Part shown: piece after piece, positions 36,518-46,163 of the stretch | Numbering within the stretch: position 1 is the stretch's first letter | How the letters are laid out: the number at the start of each line of letters is the position of its first letter | Source: Photobacterium alginatilyticum | GTDB lineage: Bacteria > Pseudomonadota > Gammaproteobacteria > Enterobacterales > Vibrionaceae | Assembly: GCF_009910675.1 (NCBI RefSeq) | Contig: NZ_RSEJ01000004.1 | Coordinates: forward strand, 186,001 to 250,000 | Length of the DNA: 64,000 nucleotides | Direction: 5' to 3' | Notes under the pieces: generated by a model | The model's input: the letters and a program-made list of their open reading frames with translations, nothing else | What the model was told of the DNA's origin: nothing | Databases searched by the model: none | Translations under genes and position numbers: made by a program

Positions 36518-37855
36518 TCAATCTTCCTTCGCTGGATCAACCGGCTTTTTCTTTTTAGGAACGAATACGTTATCACCCACTGCCATATTGTCGTAGAAGC
36601 GTTTATCCATTTTCTTCTTCGGTTTGGCTGAATCTGTTTTCTTCGCAACAGGTTTCTTGCTGGTAGGTTTCTTCTTAACAAACTTTTTCTTCGGTGCCGG
36701 TTTCAAGCCTTTAAATTTACCTTCCAGGCCTTCAATGGTACTGAAGCTGATTTCTTGCTTGAGGAAAGCTTCGACGTTCTTAAAGCTCTTCCAGTCTTTC
36801 GGGCCGACCAGCGAAATCGCATCACCTTTGTTACCCGCACGGCCAGTACGGCCAATACGGTGAACATATTCCTCGGCATGCTTTGGCATATCAAAGTTAA
36901 TCACATGGGATACTTTGTCGATATCGAGGCCGCGAGAAGCAACATCTGTTGTCACAAGGATTTTATGGCAGTCACGCTCAAACTGGCTCATGATGCTGTT
37001 TCGCTGAGTCTGATTCAGGTTACCGCTCAATGCGACAGCTTTCATCTTACGCTCATTCAGCTCTTTGGTCAGGCGATCTGTATCCGCACGCGTTGCGGTA
37101 AAAATAATCACCTGGTTGTAGTCTTCTGTTTCCAGCACTTTATCAAGCAACGCCTGCTTGTGATCTAAATGATCGCACAAGATAAAGCGTTGAGTAATAT
37201 CTGTGTGCTCTTCAGCTGAGTGACCAATAGAAATGCGCTTCGGAGCATTCAGCATATCCGAGGCAATATCAATAACATCAGCGTGATCCAGCGTAGCCGA
37301 GAACATCAAAGTTTGACGGCGACGATGGCTGGCAGCTTCATGAATTCGACGTAGCTGTGCTTCAAAACCCAGGTCGAGCATACGATCTGCTTCATCAAGG
37401 ATCAGCATTTCGAGCCCATCAAGATGAGTACTGCGATGCTCAAGGTGGTCAGCCAATCGGCCGGGAGTCGCGATCACGAACATTGGGTCATTACGAAGAG
37501 CTTTCACCTGATCGTTGAAGTTCTCACCGCCTACAATCAGCGTACCATCATAGGGTGTACCCGCATTCAAAGTACGTAATTGAGCAAATACCTGCTTGGC
37601 AAGCTCACGAGTCGGAGTCAGTACCAGGACGCGCGGATCGCGTCTTGTGAAAGGCTTGCTGCGGTACATACGCTGCATAGCCGGAAGCAAGAAAGCCAGT
37701 GTTTTACCGGAGCCCGTCTTCGACGAAGCCAATACATCCTTACCCAGGATGCCAACAGGAATAGCCGTTTGTTGAATTTCAGTTGGTTTATTGAACGCCA
37801 GGTGATTCAGTTTCTTAAGTAGGCGCTGGTCTAATCCAAGGTCTTTAAAATGCAA
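36518..37855 (-). CDS. DEAD-box ATP-dependent RNA helicase
   Basis: A 445-residue protein with all core motifs: Q motif (FNKPTEIQQTAIP), Walker A ASSKTGSGKT, PTREL, DEAD, SAT, and HRIGRTGRAG. A basic Lys/Pro-rich tail (about residues 385-445) probably binds RNA. It is of the small SrmB/RhlE-like kind; which one cannot be decided by eye. Roles in ribosome assembly or cold growth are typical. It is monocistronic, ending at the shared terminator. Confidence 0.92.
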   Translation of the reverse strand: MHFKDLGLDQRLLKKLNHLAFNKPTEIQQTAIPVGILGKDVLASSKTGSGKTLAFLLPAMQRMYRSKPFTRRDPRVLVLTPTRELAKQVFAQLRTLNAGTPYDGTLIVGGENFNDQVKALRNDPMFVIATPGRLADHLEHRSTHLDGLEMLILDEADRMLDLGFEAQLRRIHEAASHRRRQTLMFSATLDHADVIDIASDMLNAPKRISIGHSAEEHTDITQRFILCDHLDHKQALLDKVLETEDYNQVIIFTATRADTDRLTKELNERKMKAVALSGNLNQTQRNSIMSQFERDCHKILVTTDVASRGLDIDKVSHVINFDMPKHAEEYVHRIGRTGRAGNKGDAISLVGPKDWKSFKNVEAFLKQEISFSTIEGLEGKFKGLKPAPKKKFVKKKPTSKKPVAKKTDSAKPKKKMDKRFYDNMAVGDNVFVPKKKKPVDPAKED

Positions 37856-38030
37856 AATGGTGCTCCGGTAAAATGCTCAGTGATGAGCAGATAATTATTA
37901 CAGCTCTACCTTACGTGAGCCAACTCACACTAAGGTAGAAAATGTTAGCCGAGGATTATATCACAATTATTGATGCTGACATCTACTTAAAACGCTGTAT
38001 TTTTTGTTATTCAAGAACGGGATACTGATA

Positions 38031-38342
38031 CTAAGACTTCCTTGGATATTGCTGCTCGTAACGGGTGCCTACAAATGATAAAGCAACATACTCATCAATA
38101 TCCGGACGCTGGAGAAATTCTTCAAACTGAAGGCGGGCAACTGGACAATCGATAAGCGCTGCATAACCTGATGATGAATTGTAAAAACACAACGGAGAGT
38201 TATTTCGCATGTGGATAAAGCCCACACTTTCTTCTCCATATGCATGATAATCTGGAAATTGCTCAAGGTATTTCGTGAAGCCTGCAATCAACCGCTGCTG
38301 GTGTAATGCTGTTACACCTTCATCTAACGCCACTGTGTGCAT
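38031..38342 (-). CDS. Small conserved-looking hypothetical protein
   Basis: A 103-residue soluble protein (begins MHTVALDEGVTALHQQRL) with no signal peptide or membrane helix and no motif I know. A good ribosome-binding site (AAGGAG, about six bases before the ATG) supports it as a real gene. It stands between the helicase and the DUF2238 gene and seems to be transcribed alone. Confidence 0.6.
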   Translation of the reverse strand: MHTVALDEGVTALHQQRLIAGFTKYLEQFPDYHAYGEESVGFIHMRNNSPLCFYNSSSGYAALIDCPVARLQFEEFLQRPDIDEYVALSFVGTRYEQQYPRKS

Positions 38343-38576
38343 ATCTTCTCCTTGTAAAACACGTCCGTAAGCACTTATACCAAAACGAACTCAGGTGCTT
38401 GAATATAAATACTATCGCCTTCAACTCCACCAGCATAGTACTTGGTTAACGTATTATGAAATTTGACGGGACTAATCTATCAATATCTCATTAATCACAC
38501 ACTGGTGTTTCTACAAGAAATAAAACAGTGTATTATATTTTACAGTTACCTCTATCCGGATAAGGGTTTACCCACA

Positions 38577-39188
38577 ATGACAGTAAACAAAGACAAGACA
38601 TTGCCATTAATCCTTGCCATTGTCATAAGCTCGACAATCATATGGTCTGGAATTAATCCGGCTTTTCCTGAAGTATGGATCGCAGAAATTGTTCCGATCA
38701 TTCTAATTTTCTTACCATTACTGATTACCTACAAACACTTCAGGTTCTCAAACGCAGCATACCTGTTTATGTCTTGCTGGCTGATATTGCACACCGTTGG
38801 CGCGCATTATACTTTCGCCAATGTACCTTTTGAGTGGTTTAGCGAACTGATCGGCTCCGAGCGAAACCACTTCGATCGCTTTGCCCATTTCTCTATTGGA
38901 TTCTACGCCTACCCGATAGCTGAATATCTCTCACGCAAAGGCCACTGTTCTCCGTTTCTTGCCGGATTATTTGGCCTATGCGCAATAATGGCTATTGCTG
39001 CCGGTTACGAGATCATCGAGTGGTGGTACGCTGTACTGGCAGGTGGAGAAGCTGGCATCGAATTTTTAGGTTCACAAGGCGATATCTGGGATGCTCAGCA
39101 AGATATGCTCGCCGATACCTTTGGCGCTGTCACAAGCCTGGTTTTTTTCTACTTAAACAAGCCCTACCAAACCCACACAAACGCCTAA
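38577..39188 (+). CDS. DUF2238 family inner-membrane protein
   Basis: The 203-residue protein has five or six membrane helices. Conserved-looking polar motifs face them: LHTVGAHYTFANVPF, NHFDRFAHFSIGFYAYPIAE, AAGYEIIEWWYA and DIWDAQQDMLADTFGA, rich in His, Asp and Glu as in DUF2238 (E. coli YjdF type). The function is unknown; the His/Asp pattern could bind a metal. The ATG at 38577 is chosen over an upstream frame from 38463 that would add a non-helical 38-residue leader. Confidence 0.8.
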   Translation: MTVNKDKTLPLILAIVISSTIIWSGINPAFPEVWIAEIVPIILIFLPLLITYKHFRFSNAAYLFMSCWLILHTVGAHYTFANVPFEWFSELIGSERNHFDRFAHFSIGFYAYPIAEYLSRKGHCSPFLAGLFGLCAIMAIAAGYEIIEWWYAVLAGGEAGIEFLGSQGDIWDAQQDMLADTFGAVTSLVFFYLNKPYQTHTNA

Positions 39189-39193
39189 TGATG

Positions 39194-39225
39194 CAAAGGC
39201 CGCTGAATATTTTCAGTGGCCTTTG
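39194..39225. terminator. Hairpin between convergent DUF2238 and galE genes
   Basis: Arms CAAAGGCCGCTGAA and TTCAGTGGCCTTTG pair over 14 positions with one G-T pair around a short loop. It probably terminates one or both genes; no long T run follows. Confidence 0.65.
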
Positions 39226-39257
39226 TCACTCGAATTAAATAAATGTCGAGTATCAAA

Positions 39258-40274
39258 TTACGCGTCAGGATAACCTGTTGGATTATTAGATTGCCAGCGC
39301 CAGAGATCTGCTGTCATATCCTCAATTGTCCGGCTTGCCTCCCAGTGAAGCTCAGTCTTCGCTTTACTCGGATCGGCCCAACATTCAGCGATATCACCCG
39401 CCCTGCGAGGTGCTACTTGATAGGCAACGTCTACCCCAGCCGTCTTCGAAAAAGCATCAATCATCTGCAAAACACTAAGCCCATTGCCTGTACCTAAGTT
39501 ATAGATATGCAGACCAGCTTTTTTGCCCCTATGATTCAGCGCAGCCAAATGTCCGTCAGCAAGGTCAAGAACATGAATGTAGTCTCGCACACCGGTTCCA
39601 TCAACTGTCGGATAATCATTCCCGAACACGGATAAATACTCACGGCGACCCACCGCAACCTGAGCGATAAACGGCATCAGGTTATTTGGAATACCTTGCG
39701 GGTCTTCGCCCATTTCACCAGATTGATGGGAACCAACAGGATTAAAATAGCGCAACAAGGTGACACTCATTTCCGGATGGGCTTTTTGAATGTCAGCCAG
39801 GCACTCTTCTACCATCAGCTTACTACGCCCATACGGGTTAGTTGCGCTCGTCGGGAAATCTTCAGTAATTGGCACTGTTGCCGGATCACCATAAACCGTT
39901 GCCGAAGAACTGAAAACCAAACTATTTACACCAGCCGATCTCATTGCCTCAACAAGAACCAGGGTGCCATGAACATTGTTATCATAGTATTCCAGCGGCT
40001 TTTCAACAGACTCACCAACCGCTTTCAAGCCGGCAAAATGAATCACAGATTCCACTTTTTCCTGTGCCAGCACGCTGTCCAAGAAGCCACGATCTCGAAT
40101 ATCACCTTCATAAAATGCAGGCTGGACCCCAGTTAGCTTCTCTATTCTGGCTAACACCGTTTTCTTACTGTTATATAAGTTATCAACGATAATTGGCGTC
40201 ATACCGGCTTCAATCATTTGCACACAGGTGTGGCTACCTATATAGCCCATACCGCCAGTTACTAAAACACGCAT
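39258..40274 (-). CDS. galE: UDP-glucose 4-epimerase
   Basis: A 338-residue extended short-chain dehydrogenase. The NAD motif TGGMGYIGSH is at the N-terminus, the catalytic Ser/Thr lies in VFSSSATVYG, and the Tyr-Lys pair is in NPYGRSK. Length and the C-terminal GLSVLQMIDAF and RAGDIAECWAD stretches fit GalE. It interconverts UDP-glucose and UDP-galactose for cell-surface sugars and galactose use. No gal operon or polysaccharide genes adjoin it. Confidence 0.95.
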   Translation of the reverse strand: MRVLVTGGMGYIGSHTCVQMIEAGMTPIIVDNLYNSKKTVLARIEKLTGVQPAFYEGDIRDRGFLDSVLAQEKVESVIHFAGLKAVGESVEKPLEYYDNNVHGTLVLVEAMRSAGVNSLVFSSSATVYGDPATVPITEDFPTSATNPYGRSKLMVEECLADIQKAHPEMSVTLLRYFNPVGSHQSGEMGEDPQGIPNNLMPFIAQVAVGRREYLSVFGNDYPTVDGTGVRDYIHVLDLADGHLAALNHRGKKAGLHIYNLGTGNGLSVLQMIDAFSKTAGVDVAYQVAPRRAGDIAECWADPSKAKTELHWEASRTIEDMTADLWRWQSNNPTGYPDA

Positions 40275-40522
40275 GGTGTCTCCCTGTGAAAATTCACATT
40301 AATTAAGTTAGCTACTCCTATTTAGCTATAGTACATTTTTCAAACATAACAACCATCTGCGTATCAACAATTACATATCTATAGCTCTGATATTGAAGAC
40401 AAATCACCAACACCATCCCGGCCTCTAGTATGTGAGCCTCTAGATACCATAGGCGATAACTTAGAGAAGACATGTACAATAATACAATGTAAAATTAAGT
40501 TTTATCTGCCTGGCATTTATTG

Positions 40523-41458
40523 ATGATTAGATTGACTGACTTCACCGCTATTCGCCAATTTGGCATGCTTTGTATCCTGCTATTTGCCTTAACAGGCTGT
40601 GAGATTGTTGGCTGGAAAGCAGAGCAAGACAAACTCAGCCTTCAAGAAGCAGGCTACACCGAAAACACTCTCACCCTTGCCGACGGTGGCAAGATGAGAT
40701 ACTGGGTAGGAGGCACTGGAAAGCCTTTACTGCTGCTCCACGGTTTTGGAGGCACGGCAATTTCAACCTGGAAAAAAGAGATGTTAGAACTGAATAAAGA
40801 CTACATGGTGATTGCGCCTGATCTTGCTTGGTTCGGCGACTCGCACAGTAACGGCACACCTAACCTCACTACCCAGACCGATGCCGTATGGCAGATCATT
40901 GATTCGTTGAACATTGAAAAAATCAATGTTGCTGGTATCTCCTATGGTGGCTTTGTTACTTACAATATGATGCTGTCACCAGAGAGAATTGATAAATCAG
41001 TCATCATCGCCAGCCCCGGGCCTCTTTTCAATGATGATGATTTAAGTCAGCTCTGTATGCGTGCAAATGTCGAGAAACCGGAGGACTTGTTTGTACCGCA
41101 AAATAGCAATGAAGTTCGCCGTTTGTTTGACTATGTATTTGTTGATAAAAAACGTATGCCAGACTTTGTTGCCGACCAGATTTACCTAAGCTATTTCGCA
41201 CCATGGCGTTCCGAAAAGAAACAACTAATCCAGAGCCTAGTTAGCGACAGAGAACGGATCAGCAAATATCCAGCCAATCAACTGCCACAGAGCATGTTAA
41301 TTTGGGGCGACAGTGACCAGATTTTCCCCCTTGATAACGGAATTAAACTCAGTGAGTACATGAGTTCATCGCTGGTTGTGATCCCCAATACCGGTCACGG
41401 TGTTACTAACGAGCAACCAGAACTAGTAACTAAATTGTTGAAATCATTCTTATCCTAA
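40523..41458 (+). CDS. Alpha/beta-hydrolase lipoprotein
   Basis: This 311-residue protein has a lipoprotein signal (MLCILLFALTGC) and an alpha/beta-hydrolase fold. The oxyanion region is LLLHGFGG, the nucleophile Ser is in GISYGG, the acid is in WGDSDQIFP, and the His is in NTGHGV, so the triad is complete. It is probably a membrane-anchored esterase or lipase; the substrate is unknown. The ATG at 40523 follows a TTG; no strong ribosome-binding site is visible. It may share a transcript with the Nudix gene 32 bases downstream. Confidence 0.82.
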   Translation: MIRLTDFTAIRQFGMLCILLFALTGCEIVGWKAEQDKLSLQEAGYTENTLTLADGGKMRYWVGGTGKPLLLLHGFGGTAISTWKKEMLELNKDYMVIAPDLAWFGDSHSNGTPNLTTQTDAVWQIIDSLNIEKINVAGISYGGFVTYNMMLSPERIDKSVIIASPGPLFNDDDLSQLCMRANVEKPEDLFVPQNSNEVRRLFDYVFVDKKRMPDFVADQIYLSYFAPWRSEKKQLIQSLVSDRERISKYPANQLPQSMLIWGDSDQIFPLDNGIKLSEYMSSSLVVIPNTGHGVTNEQPELVTKLLKSFLS

Positions 41459-41490
41459 ATCAAGTCGCAGTGGGATCCTAAACTATCAAG

Positions 41491-42015
41491 ATGAGCATTA
41501 TGAAGACTAAAACCTTATGCCAATGGAAATGTTTCTCTGTTGAACAGGCGACACACAGCTTACCAGATGGCCGACAGATTGACTTTACAACAGTTAAGCA
41601 CCCCGGAGCTGTGGTGATTGTACCGTTAACAAATAACGGCGAGCTTGTTATGGTTCGCCAGTACCGGCCGGCAATTCAAAAATGGATTCTGGAGTTTCCG
41701 GCTGGGACTCTCGAAAGTCAGGAAGATATCCTTTCCTGTGCAAAACGGGAACTGGCCGAAGAAGTTCAGCTTAAAGCAGAGCATTGGCAAGACCTTGGTG
41801 AGTTACTACCTGTCCCCGGCTTCTGTGATGAAGTCCAATATCTCTTCTTCGCAAAAGAACTTTCAGCTTGTAGTGGCGAGTTGGATGATGATGAAATCAT
41901 TGAAGTCATTACCCTCACCGTTGATGACTTCGAAATGAATGTGACGAGCGGCGAAATACAAGATGCCAAAACCCTGTCTGCGTTCTTCAAAGCACGTTTG
42001 TTGAAATTACTCTAA
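41491..42015 (+). CDS. Nudix hydrolase, ADP-sugar pyrophosphatase type
   Basis: A 174-residue protein with a Nudix box from GTLESQEDILSCAK to RELAEEVQL: the Gly, first Glu and the REL-EE catalytic core are present, while the later Gly is replaced. MVRQYRPAIQKWILEFPAGTLE upstream is typical of ADP-ribose or other ADP-sugar pyrophosphatases. It would hydrolyse a nucleoside diphosphate linked to another group. Tandem ATGs (41491, 41500) leave the start open by three codons. Confidence 0.87.
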   Translation: MSIMKTKTLCQWKCFSVEQATHSLPDGRQIDFTTVKHPGAVVIVPLTNNGELVMVRQYRPAIQKWILEFPAGTLESQEDILSCAKRELAEEVQLKAEHWQDLGELLPVPGFCDEVQYLFFAKELSACSGELDDDEIIEVITLTVDDFEMNVTSGEIQDAKTLSAFFKARLLKLL

Positions 42016-42139
42016 ACGAGCCAGCACATAAGGCGTATGGAATACTTTGTTACTAATTCGGTATCTTCTGGTAACACAAACACTCGAATTAGGGTGCCAG
42101 TTATGGCATCTTGCCCGTCAACTAACGAGGACGACTCTG

Positions 42140-42247
42140 ATGGACAAACTTTTTTCGATGCTAAATAAGGCTGCGGCATTGCTGGCTATGCTCATGTTTG
42201 TTGCTGGCGGCGGTATGGCGCTGTTTGTCATGTTTTACGGCAATTAA
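42140..42247 (+). CDS. Small membrane protein, 35 residues
   Basis: A 35-codon frame (MDKLFSMLNKAAALLAML...) forms a single hydrophobic helix with many Met and Gly residues, ending MFYGN. GAGG at 42127-42130 is about nine bases before the ATG. A 12-bp hairpin follows some 50 bases after the stop. It is 125 bases from the Nudix gene and may belong to the same transcript. It has no motif I recognise and could be a small membrane regulatory peptide; homology is unchecked. Confidence 0.5.
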   Translation: MDKLFSMLNKAAALLAMLMFVAGGGMALFVMFYGN

Positions 42248-42298
42248 TACAGTCAACGCCACACAGCCATCAAGCTAACAGGCAAGCTCTTTAACAAA

Positions 42299-42332
42299 CG
42301 GTAACGCCTGGACATTGTGTCAGGCGTTACCG
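42299..42332. terminator. Hairpin between small membrane protein gene and SDR gene
   Basis: Perfect 12-bp arms CGGTAACGCCTG and CAGGCGTTACCG enclose a 10-base loop. It lies between convergent genes and probably ends the long leftward mms operon, but has no T run. Confidence 0.65.
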
Positions 42333-42367
42333 TGATACATCGCGCCTAAGGTCTACTTAGGAATTGA

Positions 42368-43126
42368 CTACATTCGCATACCGCCATCAACTTCAAGTAC
42401 CCGACCAGTGTAATAATCGTTTTCCAGAATGAATTTCACAGCGTGCGCAATCTCACTGGCTTCTCCCATCCTGCCAACCGGGACCATTTTCTTCAGTCGC
42501 TCGATGGCCTCCGGCTTTAGCTGATCTGCCATTGCCGTCTGCACAATCCCGGGAGCAACCGCTGCTGCACGAATACCATACCTTCCAAGCTCTTTCGCCC
42601 AGCACACTGCCATGGTTGCGACGGCGGCTTTTGAGGCCGAATAATTAGTCTGACCGATATTACCGGCTCGGGAGACACTTGAGATGTTAATGATTGCTCC
42701 TTGGCTACCGGAATCAACCATCTGTAACGCAGCCTCTCGGCCACACAAGAAAGTCCCCATCACATTCACATCCATCACAGTCTTGAATTGCTCCAGTGAC
42801 ATCTTGTTGATCTCACCTTCTTTTTGCTTAACCAGTAAGCCATCGCGTAACAGCCCGGCGTTATTGACCAACCCGTTTAGCTGACCAAAATCATCAATCA
42901 CACTCGAGAAAACATCTTCAACATCCTTCTCGCTGGTGACATCGGCTGTATATATCAACGCTTTGGTACTGAGCATCTGGCACTGCGACTGGGTTTGCTT
43001 CAAGCCATCTTCATTGACATCAATAAGAGCCAGTTCCGCACCAGCCTGTGCCAAAGTAACCGCCATCATTTGACCAAGCCCCTGCCCGGCCCCTGTAATT
43101 GCAATGACACTCTGCTTCAAATCCAT
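42368..43126 (-). CDS. Short-chain dehydrogenase (3-hydroxyacyl-CoA dehydrogenase/ketoacyl reductase type)
   Basis: The 252-residue protein has the NAD(P) motif TGAGQGLG, NNAG, catalytic Ser in NISSVSRAG and Tyr-Lys in YSASK, and ends with a typical GRVLEVDGGM. Asp in ALIDVNEDG after the second strand favours NAD. As last gene of the leftward valine/isoleucine operon it may oxidise a 2-methyl-3-hydroxyacyl-CoA intermediate, which is inference. The ATG at 43126 has GGGGAGG upstream; the mmsB start region is 24 bases away. Confidence 0.85.
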   Translation of the reverse strand: MDLKQSVIAITGAGQGLGQMMAVTLAQAGAELALIDVNEDGLKQTQSQCQMLSTKALIYTADVTSEKDVEDVFSSVIDDFGQLNGLVNNAGLLRDGLLVKQKEGEINKMSLEQFKTVMDVNVMGTFLCGREAALQMVDSGSQGAIINISSVSRAGNIGQTNYSASKAAVATMAVCWAKELGRYGIRAAAVAPGIVQTAMADQLKPEAIERLKKMVPVGRMGEASEIAHAVKFILENDYYTGRVLEVDGGMRM

Positions 43127-43149
43127 ATGTCTGCCTCCCCGAATAGAAT

Positions 43150-44067
43150 TTAGGCGCAATCGTCACTTTTCTTGTCACGGTAGAACTCATACATGCTGGA
43201 GAAATCCAGTAACTCATTGCCTTTTGCGTTATGAAGTGCATAAAGGTTTCTAGCCAAAGCCCCCATCGGAATGGCCGACTGGCTATGCAGGGCGGCATCC
43301 ATCCCCAAACCGAGATCTTTGAGCATTAACTTACTCATAAACCCCGGCTGATAAGCGTTGCTAGCAGGCGCTTTATCCATCACGCCAGGGCACGGGTTAT
43401 ACAGCTCCAGAGCCCAATTACGCCCAGAACTCTGCAGCATAATATCTGAAAGGACTTTGGGGTCGAGGCCGTTATCAATGCCCAGGCTTAATGCTTCACA
43501 CGTCCCCGACATCAAAATACCTAACATCAGGTTATTGCATATTTTGGCCATTTGTCCGTCACCAGCCTTACCGGCATGAAAGATGTTCTTTCCGACATGT
43601 TTAAGAGTCTCTTGTGCTTTTTCAAATCCGCTGTCAGTACCGCCAACAATAAACGTCAGTGTTGCAGCTTGTGCTCCGGCGACACCACCGGAAACAGGGG
43701 CATCAACAAACTCGAATCCCTTCTTTGCAGCCTCTGCGGCCACGATACGAGCCGACTCAGGATCGATTGTCGAAGAGTCAATCAGGAAAGTATCATCATC
43801 AACAAGGTTGAGCAGCCCGACGCCTCCATGATGATCGCCAAGATAGACAGCCCTAACATGTTCACCGGCAGGAAGCATCGTAATAACAATGTTTACTCCC
43901 TTTACCACCTCTTCAGGAGACGAGGCAACAAAGGCGCCGTGGCTTTCAAGCTTTTTTGCCGCCTCGGTATTCAAATCATAAACTCTTACGTTACAACCAG
44001 CTTTCAATAGATTTTGAGCCATTGGGTTGCCCATGTTACCCAACCCGATAAACGCGATGGTGCTCAT
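43150..44067 (-). CDS. mmsB: 3-hydroxyisobutyrate dehydrogenase
   Basis: A 305-residue beta-hydroxyacid dehydrogenase. It starts MSTIAFIGLGNMGNPMAQNLLKAGC (NAD-binding GLGNMG), has the substrate motif DAPVSGGVAGA, and keeps the catalytic Lys in GDGQMAKICNN. It oxidises 3-hydroxyisobutyrate to methylmalonate semialdehyde in valine breakdown, feeding MmsA encoded in the same operon. Spacing and order in the cluster agree. Confidence 0.95.
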   Translation of the reverse strand: MSTIAFIGLGNMGNPMAQNLLKAGCNVRVYDLNTEAAKKLESHGAFVASSPEEVVKGVNIVITMLPAGEHVRAVYLGDHHGGVGLLNLVDDDTFLIDSSTIDPESARIVAAEAAKKGFEFVDAPVSGGVAGAQAATLTFIVGGTDSGFEKAQETLKHVGKNIFHAGKAGDGQMAKICNNLMLGILMSGTCEALSLGIDNGLDPKVLSDIMLQSSGRNWALELYNPCPGVMDKAPASNAYQPGFMSKLMLKDLGLGMDAALHSQSAIPMGALARNLYALHNAKGNELLDFSSMYEFYRDKKSDDCA

Positions 44068-44106
44068 GATAAACCTCCAGAGTAATAGAAATGATATTGC
44101 GTTAAT

Positions 44107-45315
44107 TCAGTCTTGATGCTTAACACCTAATGTGGCCAGAGGGTTTTCGTGCTCAGGCCATAGCGGGGTAAATAAAGAATCGATGACGTTTTGATCAACT
44201 TCGCTATAGTTTTTATATAACCAACCAGGCTGACCGCATTTATCAATCAACCTTGCCCTGACTCCCTCTTCAAACTCACCAAGTAAACCGCAATGCACAG
44301 ATAGGCTTAACTCAAGCCGGAAACACTCTTCCAACGACAAGTGGTGATATTGAGTCAGCTGGCGAAAGCAAATATTTGCCGTAATTGGACTGCCTTCCTC
44401 AAGCGTTCTTTTTGCTCTTTCCAGCCAACGACTATCTCCTTCAATCGACATGATTTGGCGGGAGATATCAACCAAATCGTCCGCCTTACAGGCGAGCTGA
44501 ATCTGAGAAAAGTAAGGACGGATATGACTAACCGGACGATGTGGTTCTGCGGTGTCGGCAAAGCCGCTCAACACCTCTGTGACCAACTTATTGTTGAACG
44601 CCAAATTACTAGAAGTTGTTATATCTTTGTTTTTTATGTGACTTTTAGTATCTTCGATACCGCCGCCCCAATTGCTACCCTGTAACTTCTCAAGCACTGA
44701 CTGCTTCTGTTCGGGCATCAACATATGTTCCGCCATCCCTAATTCAAGCGCATCAGTAGCGTTGATCTGTGCACCGGTAAGCCCAAGAAACAAACCGATA
44801 CCGTCAGGAAGTTTGTTCAGAAACCAGCTTCCGCCAACATCCGGATATAGCCCGATACTTATCTCTGGCATGGCCAGCCTGGAAGTTGGTGTCGTGACTC
44901 TATGACTGGCTCCCATATAGAGGCCCATCCCGCCCCCCATTATTATTCCTTCCCCCCACACTATCACCGGCTTGCTATAGCGATGAATTAAGTAATCGCA
45001 GCCGTATTCAACCGTAAAGTACTCTGTAAGAAATTGCTTTGCAGCACTAGCTCGCTCTTGTCTTTCAGACGCGTCGTGCATCATGTTATACATGGTGCGG
45101 ACATCACCTCCTGCGCAAAACGCCTTCTCGCCAACACCATACAGAAAGACACACACAATACGTTCGTCGTCTTCCCATTTTTCCAGCTTTGCTTTCAGTT
45201 GCCTGAGCATGTCCAGTGTCAGCGCATTGAGCGAGGTTGGGTTGTCTAGTTCCACTACCCCAATCTTGTTCCCATCAACACAATCAAGCTCACTGCAGTT
45301 CACTTTGCCAACCAT
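44107..45315 (-). CDS. 3-hydroxyisobutyryl-CoA hydrolase
   Basis: The 402-residue protein belongs to the crotonase fold but is longer than hydratases, as expected for this hydrolase. Oxyanion and active-site stretches are EKAFCAGGDVRTMY, GIIMGGGMGLYMGAS and MPEISIGLYPDVGGSWFL, with Glu and Asp in the positions used by the human enzyme. It frees 3-hydroxyisobutyrate from CoA between the hydratase and MmsB steps of valine degradation. It is 39 bases upstream of mmsB. Confidence 0.93.
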   Translation of the reverse strand: MVGKVNCSELDCVDGNKIGVVELDNPTSLNALTLDMLRQLKAKLEKWEDDERIVCVFLYGVGEKAFCAGGDVRTMYNMMHDASERQERASAAKQFLTEYFTVEYGCDYLIHRYSKPVIVWGEGIIMGGGMGLYMGASHRVTTPTSRLAMPEISIGLYPDVGGSWFLNKLPDGIGLFLGLTGAQINATDALELGMAEHMLMPEQKQSVLEKLQGSNWGGGIEDTKSHIKNKDITTSSNLAFNNKLVTEVLSGFADTAEPHRPVSHIRPYFSQIQLACKADDLVDISRQIMSIEGDSRWLERAKRTLEEGSPITANICFRQLTQYHHLSLEECFRLELSLSVHCGLLGEFEEGVRARLIDKCGQPGWLYKNYSEVDQNVIDSLFTPLWPEHENPLATLGVKHQD

Positions 45316-45335
45316 TGTCTACCTCATTATTTTGA

Positions 45336-46118
45336 TTACTTGTTCTTCCATTGGGGTGGGCGCTTTTCCAAAAACGCCTTCACACCTTCGGCTTGATCTT
45401 CGGTATCAAACAACTGAACAAACAATTCACGCTCTTTCATCAGGCCATGTTGCAATGGCGCTGTCCGGCAGTTCTGAATCAGTTTCTTACAAGCAGCCAC
45501 AGATGAGGGAGACTGGTTAGCCACAGAATTAGCCAGCTTCATGGCGCTCTCGAGCCCCTGTCCCGATGCCACAACTTCTTCAACCAAGCCAATTTCAAGC
45601 CCCTGAGAGGAACTAACCCGCTCCCCGCACAAGATCATTCGTTTCGCCCAACCTTCTCCCACCAGCCAGGTCAGATTCTGCGTACCTCCAGCACATGGCA
45701 ACAGACCAACCTTGGCTTCTGGCAATGCCATTTCGACATGGGCCTCGGCAATTCGAATATCACAAGCCAGTGCAACTTCTAATCCGCCTCCCATGGCAAA
45801 GCCATTGATTGCCGCAATGGATACCCCTCGAAAAGCTGACAAAGTCTCAAAAGCCATCCCAAAGCACTGAGCCATTTCAACTGCCACGGCTTTATCACCA
45901 TCGGCGAATAATTTCAGATCAGCGCCGGCAGAAAAGAACTTCTCGCCCTGCCCGGTTATCACCAAGGCATAGACATGTTTATCTTTGTTCAATATCTCGA
46001 TTATCTTTCTGAGCTGAACAAGACTCTCTGCCGTCCAGGTGTTCGCTGGTGGGTTATTCATGGTAAGCACGGCGACATGGCCGTCAATGTCGACTAAAAT
46101 CGCGTTGTTGTCTGACAT
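45336..46118 (-). CDS. Enoyl-CoA hydratase
   Basis: A 260-residue crotonase-family enzyme. Oxyanion-hole motifs are KFFSAGADLKLF and GFAMGGGLEVALACDIRIAE, and the catalytic Glu is in LPEAKVGLLPCAGGTQNL. From context it hydrates methacrylyl-CoA (valine) and probably tiglyl-CoA (isoleucine). The gene lies between the acyl-CoA dehydrogenase and the hydrolase with short gaps. Confidence 0.92.
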   Translation of the reverse strand: MSDNNAILVDIDGHVAVLTMNNPPANTWTAESLVQLRKIIEILNKDKHVYALVITGQGEKFFSAGADLKLFADGDKAVAVEMAQCFGMAFETLSAFRGVSIAAINGFAMGGGLEVALACDIRIAEAHVEMALPEAKVGLLPCAGGTQNLTWLVGEGWAKRMILCGERVSSSQGLEIGLVEEVVASGQGLESAMKLANSVANQSPSSVAACKKLIQNCRTAPLQHGLMKERELFVQLFDTEDQAEGVKAFLEKRPPQWKNK

Positions 46119-46163
46119 AATGGCTTCCTTTATCTCTGTTGGCTTGGTCTATCCAAGTTCGAA

